From contig DKPQ01000020.1 in the NCBI GenBank assembly GCA_002471275.1, positions 62,001-126,000 on the forward strand: DNA of 64,000 nt, in the 5' to 3' direction. Shown in pieces: positions 33,738-42,708 of the stretch; positions within the stretch are counted from its first letter, which is position 1; every line of letters begins with the position of its first letter. The notes under the pieces are model-generated. The model did not search any database and had not been told where the DNA came from. It was given only the letters and a program-made list of their open reading frames with translations. The stretch comes from Flammeovirgaceae bacterium UBA7330 (GTDB lineage Bacteria > Bacteroidota > Bacteroidia > Cytophagales > Cyclobacteriaceae). The translations under genes and the position numbers were made by a program.

Positions 33738-35596
33738 ATCGAAGTTTGATCATTCAGGTTTTCATTGTTATGGTGGGTCTTACGTTCGCCATCAGACTCT
33801 TATCCATTCAGATTTTTAATGAAGATTACAAACTCGCTGCTGAAAACAACGTCATCCAGAAAATCATCGATTACCCTTATCGTGGGTTAGTCTATGACAG
33901 AAACAACAGTCTGATGGTATTCAATACTCCGGTATACGATCTGATGATTGTGCCCAAAGAGGCTGAGCTAAAAGACAGCACCCGACTTTGTCAACTCCTG
34001 CAGATCACACACCGGGAGTTTATTGAAAAGTACGAGAAGGCCAGATCTTTTTCTCCGATTCTTGCATCGAAATTCATGGAGCAGATCCCCAACAGCCTAT
34101 TTGCTTCCATCCAGGATCAGCTGGTTTCTTTTTCAGGGTTTTATGCCTTACCCCGGACCGTACGTGATTACTCATCTCCCGTCATGGCCAATACGATAGG
34201 GTATGTCGGAGAGGTAGATAGACGCACAATCAGAAATGACACGACCAACTACTATAAGTCCGGTGACTTTATTGGTATCACAGGAGTGGAAAAAGAATAT
34301 GAAAAATACCTGAGAGGGAAAAGGGGAACCCGTTATCAAATGGTGAATGTGCAGGGTGTGGTAAAAGGCGCTTTCAAAGACGGAGAATATGACACGGTAC
34401 CTATCCCGGGTGAAAACATCCAGCTCACCATAGACCTGGAGCTTCAGGAATTTGCAGAAAAACTTTTGAAGGGAAAAGTGGGTGGAGTGGTAGCACTCAA
34501 TCCTGCAACGGGGGAGATCCTGGCGATTGCCTCTTATCCTTCGTATGACCCCGCTAGTCTCAGTGGAAGGGATCGTGGAAAAAATTTCCTGGAAATTCAG
34601 AATGATACATTAAAACCTTTATTCAACAGACCTCTTCAGGCTACCTATCCTCCGGGGTCTATGTTCAAAGTGGTTCAGTCCCTGATCGCGCTGGAAGAAG
34701 GAATGCTAGGCCCTAACGAAAAAATCATGTGTGAGGGTGGACTGATAGGAGACCATGCTCCACCGGGACTCTATGACGTTCGACGTGCCATTGAAAAGTC
34801 ATCAAACAACTTCTATTTCAAAGTATTCAAGCGCGTAATCCAGCAAGGGTATGAAGAAAGCGCTTTTCTTGATTCCAGGATTGGACTGGAAAAATGGCAC
34901 GATTACATCACAAAATTTGGCCTGGGAAGAAAACTTGGGGTAGATATCCCCAACGAATCACCGGGATTTGCTCCGTCGCTGAGCTACTACGACCGGGTTT
35001 ATGGCGAAAACAGATGGAAATTTTCAAACATATATTCCTTAAGTATCGGGCAGGGGGAGCTACTTGTTACCCCAATTCAAATGGCCAACTTATGTGCTAT
35101 CGTAGCCAACAAAGGCTATTATATCACACCGCACATTGTAAAAAGTATTGACAATGAACCTCTTAAAAGTTTTGCCAGAAATGAAGTGGGTATTTCTGAA
35201 GAGCATTTCGATCCTGTTATTGATGGTATGGAGCAGGTAGTGCTCTATGGGTCTGGACTTCGGGCTCGTATGCCAGATATTTCAGTCTGTGGAAAAACAA
35301 GTACGGTAGAGAATCCGCACGGAGAGGATCATTCCGGATTCATGGGTTTTGCCCCAAAAGACAATCCACAAATAGCCGTGGCCGCCTATGTCGAAAATGC
35401 CGGGTGGGGTGCCAGAGCAGCCGCTGCCACAGCAAGTTTGATCATTGAGAAATACCTGAACGGTGAAATCAAAAGAACATGGCTCGAAGATTATGTATTG
35501 AAAGGTGACTTTGCAGATAAAAAAGTAGAAAAGGTAGAGAAGAAAGATACACTACAGCTAAAACCATTAAAAGAAGTGGCTGCCACGCTGCAATGA
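33734..35596 (+). CDS. mrdA: penicillin-binding protein 2 with a KTS third motif
   Basis: A 620-aa class B PBP. An N-terminal TM covers residues 5-23, followed by a pedestal/dimerisation domain and the transpeptidase domain. The active-site SxxK is Ser309-Met-Phe-Lys312 (in YPPGSMFKVVQ) and the SxN is Ser356-Ser-Asn358. At the position of the KTG motif the codons read Lys521-Thr-Ser523, followed by TVENPHGEDHSGF, so the usual glycine is serine. The surrounding sequence is otherwise that of PBP2. It cross-links peptidoglycan during elongation with RodA, whose gene overlaps by four bases. Confidence 0.95.
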   Translation: MNRSLIIQVFIVMVGLTFAIRLLSIQIFNEDYKLAAENNVIQKIIDYPYRGLVYDRNNSLMVFNTPVYDLMIVPKEAELKDSTRLCQLLQITHREFIEKYEKARSFSPILASKFMEQIPNSLFASIQDQLVSFSGFYALPRTVRDYSSPVMANTIGYVGEVDRRTIRNDTTNYYKSGDFIGITGVEKEYEKYLRGKRGTRYQMVNVQGVVKGAFKDGEYDTVPIPGENIQLTIDLELQEFAEKLLKGKVGGVVALNPATGEILAIASYPSYDPASLSGRDRGKNFLEIQNDTLKPLFNRPLQATYPPGSMFKVVQSLIALEEGMLGPNEKIMCEGGLIGDHAPPGLYDVRRAIEKSSNNFYFKVFKRVIQQGYEESAFLDSRIGLEKWHDYITKFGLGRKLGVDIPNESPGFAPSLSYYDRVYGENRWKFSNIYSLSIGQGELLVTPIQMANLCAIVANKGYYITPHIVKSIDNEPLKSFARNEVGISEEHFDPVIDGMEQVVLYGSGLRARMPDISVCGKTSTVENPHGEDHSGFMGFAPKDNPQIAVAAYVENAGWGARAAAATASLIIEKYLNGEIKRTWLEDYVLKGDFADKKVEKVEKKDTLQLKPLKEVAATLQ

Positions 35597-36861
35597 GGGA
35601 AAATCAGCTTATATATCGACTCGATTGGCTCACTATCGCTATATATTTCGCCCTTGTCATAGGAGGCTGGCTCAGTATCTATGCTGCAGAATATAATCCC
35701 GATATCAACAACAGCATTTTTAACTTCAGCACGAGTGCTGGCAGACAGTTTGTTTGGATCACTACCTCGGTAGGCCTGATTACTTTTATCATGTTGCTCG
35801 ATTTCAGGATTTATGACACCATTTCCTATTTTGTATATGGGGGCATGGTCCTGTTGCTAATTGCCGTGCTCTTCTTCGGTAAAGAAGTCGCAGGATCCAA
35901 ATCATGGTTTGGCATAGGAAGCTTCGAATTTCAACCCTCTGAATTTGCCAAGTTTGCGGTATGTCTTGCCCTGGCTCGATATTTTAGCAAAAGCACAAGA
36001 AAGACGTCGGAGCTGAATGTACAGATCATTGGCTTTTTGATTTTTGTAGTGCCCCTGGTCCTGGTTGTTTTGCAGGGAGATGCCGGCACAGCGATTGTGT
36101 TTGCTTCATTAGTAATTGTTTTGTTTAAAGAGGGTATGCATCCCATCTTCCTGATAGGTGCTATAGGTGTAGCGGTGCTCTTTATTCTGACACTATTGCT
36201 CAACCAGTTAGTACTTATCATCTGCATCTCCGCCATAGCCATTCTCATCATTGGACTGGTTAGCCGATCTCTTAATAAGATTTTGGTAACGATCACTACA
36301 GCGATTATAGCTATTGCCTTTGTGTTTAGTGTGGACTTTATCCTCACCGAAGTATTGAAGCCTCACCAACAAAAACGAGTGATGTCACTGGTCAATCCCA
36401 ATGCAGATCCACTGGGCATTGGCTGGAACGTGACCCAATCCAAGATTGCCATTGGATCGGGTGGCTGGTTTGGTAAAGGTTACCTGGAAGGCACCCAAAC
36501 AAAGTTTGATTTTGTGCCCAAACAAACAACAGATTTTATCTTTTCTACCATCGGCGAGGAGCAAGGGTGGATGGGTAGCGTATTACTTATTGCCGCATTC
36601 ACCACATTACTGGTGAGACTTATCTTTTTAGCCAATCGGCAAAAGTCGGCTTTTGCCAGAATTTACGGGTATGGAGTTACCTCGATCCTCTTCATTCACT
36701 TTGCCCTGAATATTGCTATGACTATTGGCTTATTTCCGGTGATTGGGATTCCTCTGCCCTTTTTTAGCTATGGAGGATCCAGCCTATGGGGATTCACTTT
36801 GCTGCTATTTGTGTTCATCAAATTAGATGCACACCGAATGCAGGTACTGCAAAGGATGTAG
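35593..36861 (+). CDS. rodA: rod shape-determining peptidoglycan polymerase RodA
   Basis: A 422-aa SEDS protein with about ten TM segments. Typical sequences are KSWFGIGSFEFQPSEFAK with the catalytic-loop region, IAIGSGGWFGKGYLEGTQ, TTDFIFSTIGEEQGWMGS and GIPLPFFSYGGSSLW. It is the glycosyltransferase partner of PBP2. An extra hydrophobic stretch near residues 195-255 enlarges the middle of the protein, a feature also seen in other Bacteroidota RodA. Last gene of the mre operon; it converges with the next gene with only three bases between the stops. Confidence 0.96.
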   Translation: MRENQLIYRLDWLTIAIYFALVIGGWLSIYAAEYNPDINNSIFNFSTSAGRQFVWITTSVGLITFIMLLDFRIYDTISYFVYGGMVLLLIAVLFFGKEVAGSKSWFGIGSFEFQPSEFAKFAVCLALARYFSKSTRKTSELNVQIIGFLIFVVPLVLVVLQGDAGTAIVFASLVIVLFKEGMHPIFLIGAIGVAVLFILTLLLNQLVLIICISAIAILIIGLVSRSLNKILVTITTAIIAIAFVFSVDFILTEVLKPHQQKRVMSLVNPNADPLGIGWNVTQSKIAIGSGGWFGKGYLEGTQTKFDFVPKQTTDFIFSTIGEEQGWMGSVLLIAAFTTLLVRLIFLANRQKSAFARIYGYGVTSILFIHFALNIAMTIGLFPVIGIPLPFFSYGGSSLWGFTLLLFVFIKLDAHRMQVLQRM

Positions 36862-36864
36862 TGA

Positions 36865-38115
36865 CTACCTAAATCGCCTGAAAACGACCTTAAGTAATTC
36901 CTTCACCTCTACACTGTTCATGTCCCAGGTGTATTCCTTGGAATAATTAGATACAAGCATCTCTACCGATTCATCAAAAGAATCGCAGGATTCGATTTTA
37001 TCTACTGCTTCAAGAAATAAATCCTTTTCACCACCAAACAGCTCTGTGGTAAACATGTATTCCTGGTTTAACGAAACAGCTTCAAGAATAGAAGAAATCT
37101 TCTTTTGCTGATGCTTTGCAGCCACAGAAACTTCCTCCTCACTCTTTTTATATTGATCGTGCAGTGTCTCATGACCCTGAGCAAATTTCTGATTCAAAGA
37201 ATCATCCGGCTCAACATGCTCTTCAATAGCTTCATCTTCTATGAGATTTGCAACTGGCTTTTGTTCCGAATCTAACTCATCATTACTTTCAGTAGGCTGA
37301 TCTTCTTCCGCAGATATCTCATCTACTTCCTCTACCTGATCTGTGGGCTCCTCAATTTCATCAATGGTGTCCTCAATTTCGGATGGTTCATCCACGGTAT
37401 CAAGCTCTCCGTAGGAATCAGCTTCATCTTCAACCTCCTCCATACTTTCCCGGACTTCCACATCAGCTTCAAAGGCAATCATTTCATCTTCCTGGGAAGA
37501 CTCAGGTTCAGGAATTAAATCGCCTATCGTAATATCTAAAACCTGACTTAGGACTTCCAACTCCCTGTCCAGGATAGAATCAATAGATTTTTGATCCATC
37601 AACTGATCCCACTCATCTAGAAATTCCTGAACATCAGCTTCTGACCGTTCTGAGATCAGATAAGAAAGATCGTCCTGGTATATCTTGAAATATTTTGATA
37701 ATCCTTTGATCCCGGATATATGTTTAATACCTCTTTCATTAACTTCCTCTCGCAGGGTTTCCCCCGGGTATATTAGCCAACTTAGCGTGAGTACCACACT
37801 ATCTTCAACCAAAGGTTTGAGGTCAACAGGGGCTACTTCGATATGCTGTGAAAGCACATTCATATAGTTAGTGAGGGCCTTTCTGACTTCTTCATGCTTG
37901 AAATTGAAATATGGACTCTCCAGCTTCTTCATCTCATCCTGCCATTGTCCATACAATAGCATGAGGATAAAGAAATTCACCTGTTTTGAGGGAGTGAGCG
38001 TCAAAATTGCCTTACCAGAGACCGTGCTGTCAGCATTATCCAGATTAGCGATGATTTTATCTGCGAAATCTCCAGAATAACTATTTAAAAACTGACTATC
38101 TATATTTTTTGCCAT
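36865..38115 (-). CDS. conserved protein of unknown function with an acidic middle region
   Basis: A 416-aa cytoplasmic-looking protein with no signal peptide or TM. Residues 1-195 are a mostly helical domain. Residues about 200-305 are highly acidic and low in complexity (runs of E, D, S and T such as EEVDEISAEEDQ). The last 85 or so residues form another helical unit (MFTTELFGGEKDLFLEAVDKI, then YTWDMNSVEVKELL ending VVFRRFR). The C-terminal unit resembles a short domain found in uncharacterised Bacteroidota proteins. It is a single minus-strand gene between rodA and tdk. I do not assign a function. Confidence 0.8.
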   Translation of the reverse strand: MAKNIDSQFLNSYSGDFADKIIANLDNADSTVSGKAILTLTPSKQVNFFILMLLYGQWQDEMKKLESPYFNFKHEEVRKALTNYMNVLSQHIEVAPVDLKPLVEDSVVLTLSWLIYPGETLREEVNERGIKHISGIKGLSKYFKIYQDDLSYLISERSEADVQEFLDEWDQLMDQKSIDSILDRELEVLSQVLDITIGDLIPEPESSQEDEMIAFEADVEVRESMEEVEDEADSYGELDTVDEPSEIEDTIDEIEEPTDQVEEVDEISAEEDQPTESNDELDSEQKPVANLIEDEAIEEHVEPDDSLNQKFAQGHETLHDQYKKSEEEVSVAAKHQQKKISSILEAVSLNQEYMFTTELFGGEKDLFLEAVDKIESCDSFDESVEMLVSNYSKEYTWDMNSVEVKELLKVVFRRFR

Positions 38116-38255
38116 CTCAATTTTACTTGTAAACCACTGTCAGGGCAGATCGAATCAAACAGAGTAAAGCTATTTATTGTGCACCTAAAACGAAAGATCA
38201 ATCGATTATTTTCCATTATGAATATACAATAGCCTTCAGCTAAACCCATATCTAC

Positions 38256-38263
38256 TAAATTTG
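38256..38263 (+). promoter_or_regulatory. -7 box upstream of tdk
   Basis: TAAATTTG is an exact TAnnTTTG match 20 bases before the tdk ATG. No clear -33 TTG is present, so the call is moderate. Confidence 0.4.
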
Positions 38264-38282
38264 GTACATATAGCCTTCCGAT

Positions 38283-38870
38283 ATGTTTGTTGAACCACAA
38301 ATAATAAATAGAAAGTCAGGGAATGTTGGGTGGATCGAAGTGATCTGTGGGTGCATGTTTTCCGGAAAAACCGAGGAGCTGATCCGGAGGATAAACAGAG
38401 CACTGATTGCCAATCAAACCGTGGAGATATTTAAACCCATTATCGAAAAGAGGTATCACAAAACCAAAGTGATCTCCCACAATCAAAATCAAATTCACTC
38501 AACACCCGTTGGATTTGCTAATGACATTCTTCTGCGTGCCGACAAGTGTGATGTGGTAGGTATTGATGAAGCACAGTTTTTTGATGATGAAATATTACAG
38601 GTGGTCAATAAGCTAACGCTGCAAGGTAAACGTGTAATCATTGCGGGGCTGGACATGGACTTTAAAGGACGACCTTTCCACCCCATGGACAAACTGATGG
38701 CTATCTCTGATTTTATCACCAAAGTTCATGCAATATGTGTGGATTGTGGAAATATCGCTTCATTTTCTCATAGAAGGACTAAAGCGAAGCAGACCATCGT
38801 TTTAGGAGAAAATGACATCTATGAGGCCTTATGTAGATCATGCTTTTATGCTAAAAACAGTATTAAGTAG
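38283..38870 (+). CDS. tdk: thymidine kinase (type II)
   Basis: A 195-aa kinase. GCMFSGKTEELIRR is the P-loop, VVGIDEAQFFDDEI the Walker B region, and IIAGLDMDFKGRPF a TK-specific segment. A structural zinc site is indicated by CVDCGNIASF and CRSCFYAK. It phosphorylates thymidine for salvage. The 3' end overlaps the porZ start by 23 bases, so the two genes are probably co-transcribed. Confidence 0.96.
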   Translation: MFVEPQIINRKSGNVGWIEVICGCMFSGKTEELIRRINRALIANQTVEIFKPIIEKRYHKTKVISHNQNQIHSTPVGFANDILLRADKCDVVGIDEAQFFDDEILQVVNKLTLQGKRVIIAGLDMDFKGRPFHPMDKLMAISDFITKVHAICVDCGNIASFSHRRTKAKQTIVLGENDIYEALCRSCFYAKNSIK

Positions 38871-41025
38871 TCTTTATTTCCTCTTGTTTGTTGCCGGACT
38901 GACGGCACAAAACATACCGCTTGAGGCCTGGAGAACTCATTTTAGCTATCAGCAGGTGAAACTTCTGATCGAGGCAGATGATAAAATTTTCTGTGCAGCG
39001 GAAAATGGACTCTTCTATTACGACATTCAGGATCAAAGCATCAACAAGCTTACTAAAATCAATGGGCTTTCCGATGTAGATATTTCAGCAATGGCATATC
39101 ACAAACCATCAAATATGCTTGTGATTGGTTATAGTGCAGGTGGAATTGATTTGATCACAGAAGCAGGAACAACATTTATCAGAGATTTTAAGGACACTGA
39201 TCTGGTAGAAGATAAAGAAATTAGGAATATTCAATTCTGGAATGATGACATTCTCGTGGCTACATCACTAGGTGTCATCGTCATCTCCATGTCTGCGCAA
39301 GAAATCACGGAAAATTTTAGATCTATAGGATCGAACGGCTCTGATGTGTCAGTTACTGATCTGTTTGTGGAAGGTGATAATCTTTGGACGATTACAAATC
39401 AGGGAATCCAGGTTGGTAGTTTGAACAACAATCTGCTGGATTTTAACAATTGGACGCTGTTTGAAGAGACGAAAAATCAGAAGAATTCCTTTTTTGGTAA
39501 GACAGGAGACAAGGTCTACAGCATAAAAAATGATACCATTTTAATGACATTTTACAACAGCTCATGGACTGAGAGCGGGATTATCATTCCTGAAGAAGTG
39601 GTTGCCATGCAAACATCAGCTGAGTTGCTTATTGGCACGAATGCCAGCCTTTTTAGCTTTGATGGCAGTCAGTTGGATCCTGTCATGTTCACTAGCACAT
39701 ATGCATTGAACAACTTCTTATTTACGGATGAATTGTGGCTAGGCACGGAAGGAAACGGACTTGTCCGTCTTGAGACCGGTGAGTCCATTTTTCCTAAAGG
39801 TCCGATCAGAGACCAACCCAGCAACGTAGTGGCTGAGCAAGGCAAAATATATCTGTTCTATGGCCCCGATCCCGAATCATATACCGGCGAGGCAGATCTG
39901 CTGGGATTTAATACTTTCGATGGATTTAGCTGGGCCTATCAAACAATTGAGGGTTTTTATAACCTCTCAGACATAGCCTATTGGAACGATAAGGGATATA
40001 TTTCTTCTATCGGATATGGAATTTATTCTCTTGATGACAAATCCATAATCAATCACCTCAACAGTGCATTAACGGATAGCAAAGGGAACATTGGACCCCT
40101 TATCATCGACCTGGAAAGTTCCAGCGCTCTCTGGATCGCCTCTTACAACAATGCAACTCCTATTGCCTCAATGGATAAAAACGGAGATCTCGGTACTTTT
40201 CAGGAATCTGTCATTGGAACAGACAGACCCCAAAAAATCTTTTCAACAACAGCAAGTGAGGGCCCAATTCTGATACAAAATACATTGGGTGAAGGGGGCG
40301 GTTTCATCACCTTTGAGCCTCCAAATGAACAGGCAAGATTCAGCATCTCCAATGGGCTCCCCTCCAATAATATCCGGGTATTAGCAGTGGATCTGGAAGA
40401 TGTAGCATGGGTGGGAACTAATCAGGGGCTTATCACCTTTCCCGATGCTTCATTCCTCCCTGAATTTGCTCAACCCGTCAATGCTACTTTTGAAAATAAT
40501 TTACTTTTTGAGGAAGATGAAATCTATGCCCTGACTTTTGATGGGGGGAATCGGATTTGGATTGCCACCAAAGAAGGACTTTGGGTATTTAACTCTAACT
40601 TCACTGCGCTCGATCACTTTTTCCATGAGGAAAACAGTCCCCTCCCTTCCAACGAAGTTCATCAACTCACCTATATTCCGGAAAACGGCGAGATGTTTAT
40701 TCTAACAGCAAAGGGGTTGGTTTCTTATAGAAGTGGGTCATCTGCCGGGAAAGAAAATTACGATGAAGTATCTATCTTTCCTAATCCGGTAAGACCGGGA
40801 TATACAGGTTTAGTGGGTATTTCAGGACTCCGGTACGACACCCTGGTGAAGATCACAAATATTGATGGCAAGCTGATCAGGGAATTGAAAACCAATGGAG
40901 GAACTACTTCCTGGGACCTCCTTGACTACAACAATCAAAAAGTGAACGCAGGGATCTATATAGTATTCACCTCCACAAATGATGGAAGGGAGAAATATGT
41001 TGGAAAAATAGCTGTTGTAAACTGA
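38848..41025 (+). CDS. porZ: PorZ-like type IX secretion protein (beta-propeller plus C-terminal sorting domain)
   Basis: A 725-aa secreted protein. The signal peptide MLKTVLSSLYFLLFVAGLTAQ starts at ATG 38848; a longer frame exists but lacks a signal. The body has repeated propeller blades of the two-component-regulator type, for example LPSNNIRVLAVDLEDVAWVG, EDEIYALTFDGGNRIWIATKEG and FAENGLFYYDIQDQ-like units. The last 85 or so residues are a Por-type C-terminal domain (VSIFPNPVRPGYTG to YVGKIAVV). PorZ is an outer-surface part of the T9SS attachment complex that delivers anionic LPS to the sortase PorU. Its stop overlaps the recO start. Confidence 0.85.
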   Translation: MLKTVLSSLYFLLFVAGLTAQNIPLEAWRTHFSYQQVKLLIEADDKIFCAAENGLFYYDIQDQSINKLTKINGLSDVDISAMAYHKPSNMLVIGYSAGGIDLITEAGTTFIRDFKDTDLVEDKEIRNIQFWNDDILVATSLGVIVISMSAQEITENFRSIGSNGSDVSVTDLFVEGDNLWTITNQGIQVGSLNNNLLDFNNWTLFEETKNQKNSFFGKTGDKVYSIKNDTILMTFYNSSWTESGIIIPEEVVAMQTSAELLIGTNASLFSFDGSQLDPVMFTSTYALNNFLFTDELWLGTEGNGLVRLETGESIFPKGPIRDQPSNVVAEQGKIYLFYGPDPESYTGEADLLGFNTFDGFSWAYQTIEGFYNLSDIAYWNDKGYISSIGYGIYSLDDKSIINHLNSALTDSKGNIGPLIIDLESSSALWIASYNNATPIASMDKNGDLGTFQESVIGTDRPQKIFSTTASEGPILIQNTLGEGGGFITFEPPNEQARFSISNGLPSNNIRVLAVDLEDVAWVGTNQGLITFPDASFLPEFAQPVNATFENNLLFEEDEIYALTFDGGNRIWIATKEGLWVFNSNFTALDHFFHEENSPLPSNEVHQLTYIPENGEMFILTAKGLVSYRSGSSAGKENYDEVSIFPNPVRPGYTGLVGISGLRYDTLVKITNIDGKLIRELKTNGGTTSWDLLDYNNQKVNAGIYIVFTSTNDGREKYVGKIAVVN

Positions 41026-41705
41026 TGATCCGCAAGACCAGGGGCATTGTTATCCACTATATAAAATACCAGGATTCGTCCATTATAGTCAAGATATTTA
41101 CGGAGGAGTTTGGCCTGGTCCCCTTCCTGGTAAATGGTATCCGAAGTAGCAAATCCAAGCGGAGTATTGGGTATTTTCAGCCTTTTTCACTGCTGGACCT
41201 GGTAGCCTACGTCAAGGATGGCAGGGAAATCCAGCGCTTGTCAGAATATAAATATCTCCAAACCACGCATTCCATTTCAGGGAACATCAAAAAGTCTACA
41301 ATCGTATTGTTTCTGTCTGAAATACTGGGCAAAGTGCTGCATCACGAAGAAGGAACCCAACATGACTTGTTTCAGTTTCTTTACGACATGACTATTTTAT
41401 TGGATTCTATCGAAAAAGGAATAGAAAACTTTCACCTTCATTTCCTCATTCGCTTCACCCCATTCCTTGGAATAGGGATATCTGATGAAGAAAGCTTTTT
41501 AGAATCCATGGAATTGGAGAGCCCTGACAGCTCTACGATGAAATACATTGCCAGTCTGGTTCATTCCGGCCTGGATGATACCATTTCTTCCTCTGGTGCT
41601 GAGCGCCTCAAAGCACTCGACGTGATCCTGCAGTATTATAACCACCATGGTACCCCTATGGGAGAAATCAAATCACTGAAAGTACTTCACCAGGTATTCA
41701 GCTAA
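41025..41705 (+). CDS. recO: DNA repair protein RecO
   Basis: A 226-aa protein with an N-terminal OB fold (TRGIVIHYIKYQDSSIIVKIFTE) and a helical C-terminal part. It lacks the four-cysteine zinc motif found in some RecO proteins. RecO loads RecA onto gaps with RecR. It begins at ATG 41025, sharing bases with the porZ TGA, which supports an operon tdk-porZ-recO. Confidence 0.92.
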   Translation: MIRKTRGIVIHYIKYQDSSIIVKIFTEEFGLVPFLVNGIRSSKSKRSIGYFQPFSLLDLVAYVKDGREIQRLSEYKYLQTTHSISGNIKKSTIVLFLSEILGKVLHHEEGTQHDLFQFLYDMTILLDSIEKGIENFHLHFLIRFTPFLGIGISDEESFLESMELESPDSSTMKYIASLVHSGLDDTISSSGAERLKALDVILQYYNHHGTPMGEIKSLKVLHQVFS

Positions 41706-41719
41706 GTTAATTTTTCAGT

Positions 41720-41727
41720 TATTTTTG
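41720..41727 (+). promoter_or_regulatory. -7 box upstream of the oxygenase gene
   Basis: TATTTTTG matches TAnnTTTG and lies 18 bases before ATG 41746. It supports the shorter start at 41746. Confidence 0.4.
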
Positions 41728-41745
41728 AATTGTAACAGCAAGATT

Positions 41746-42708
41746 ATGGGTGATCAATTATATGCAGAAATCCCTTCTTTGGATTTACTGGATTTCACAG
41801 CAGGTGACCAAAAAAAGAAAAAAGAATTTGTCCTTGCCCTGGGTCAGGCATACGAGAATATCGGTTTCGTGGCTATCAAAAATCATGGGTTGTCTGATAA
41901 GCTAACAAAGGCGCTCTATGATTCAGCCAAAAAATTTTTCTACCTGGATGATGAGATAAAAAAGAAATATGAACGTTCAGACTTGTTCGGACAGCGGGGA
42001 TATATCAGCAAGGGTAAAGAAAAAGCCAAGGACAGAAATACCGGGGACCTGAAAGAGTTTTTCCATGTAGGGCAGCCCACAGAAAATAAACTTCCTGATT
42101 ATCCTGAAAATATTTGGCCTGCTGAAGTCCCAGAGTTTAAAGAACATACCATTGAAGCTTTTCAGACCCTGGAAAAAGCCGGGATGGAAATACTCAGAGC
42201 TATCGCCTTGTTCCTGGGGCTTGAGGAGCACTTTTTTGATGATAAAGTAAAGCAGGGTAATAGTATTTTGAGACAGATCCATTACTTCCCAATCGAGAAT
42301 CCTGACGCGATCCCTGCAGATGCTGTGAGGGCTGCCGAACATGGCGACATCAACCTGATCACCTTGCTGATGGGAGCCAGTGCGGATGGCCTACAGGTAC
42401 TGAGACGAGATGGTCAATGGATTCCTATCACAGCCCTACCTGATCAGATTGTGGTGAATGTAGGTGATATGCTGTCCAGATTGACAAATAATAAGCTCAA
42501 ATCTACCATACATCGTGTGGTTAATCCTCCGAAAGAATTGATGAAGACTTCCAGGTTTTCCATACCCTTTTTCATGCACCCGATATCCGAAATGGACCTG
42601 AGTTGCCTGGAAAATTGCGTCAATGAAAAAAATCCTAAACAGTTTGATGATATCACAGCCGGCGAATTTCTTAACTTACGGCTACGAGAAATTGGGCTAA
42701 AGGCATAG
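41746..42708 (+). CDS. isopenicillin-N-synthase-family Fe(II)/2-oxoglutarate-type oxygenase
   Basis: A 320-aa double-stranded beta-helix oxygenase. The N-terminal DIOX_N-like part is followed by a core with the iron triad: His-Gly-Asp in AAEHGDINLITLL and the distal His in STIHRVVNPP. The later RFSIPFF carries the Arg-x-Ser that binds 2-oxoglutarate. The substrate is unknown; plant and bacterial relatives act on many small molecules. ATG 41746 is chosen because a TAnnTTTG box sits just before it. The chromate transporter gene starts directly at its stop. Confidence 0.9.
   Translation: MGDQLYAEIPSLDLLDFTAGDQKKKKEFVLALGQAYENIGFVAIKNHGLSDKLTKALYDSAKKFFYLDDEIKKKYERSDLFGQRGYISKGKEKAKDRNTGDLKEFFHVGQPTENKLPDYPENIWPAEVPEFKEHTIEAFQTLEKAGMEILRAIALFLGLEEHFFDDKVKQGNSILRQIHYFPIENPDAIPADAVRAAEHGDINLITLLMGASADGLQVLRRDGQWIPITALPDQIVVNVGDMLSRLTNNKLKSTIHRVVNPPKELMKTSRFSIPFFMHPISEMDLSCLENCVNEKNPKQFDDITAGEFLNLRLREIGLKA

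Noticed and set aside
35931..36347. An open minus-strand frame of 138 codons across rodA.
   Set aside because: It is antisense to conserved SEDS sequence and reads as the complement of hydrophobic helices.
38100..38300. A minus-strand frame of 66 codons in the gap upstream of tdk.
   Set aside because: It overlaps the tdk start and promoter box, and its product resembles no family.
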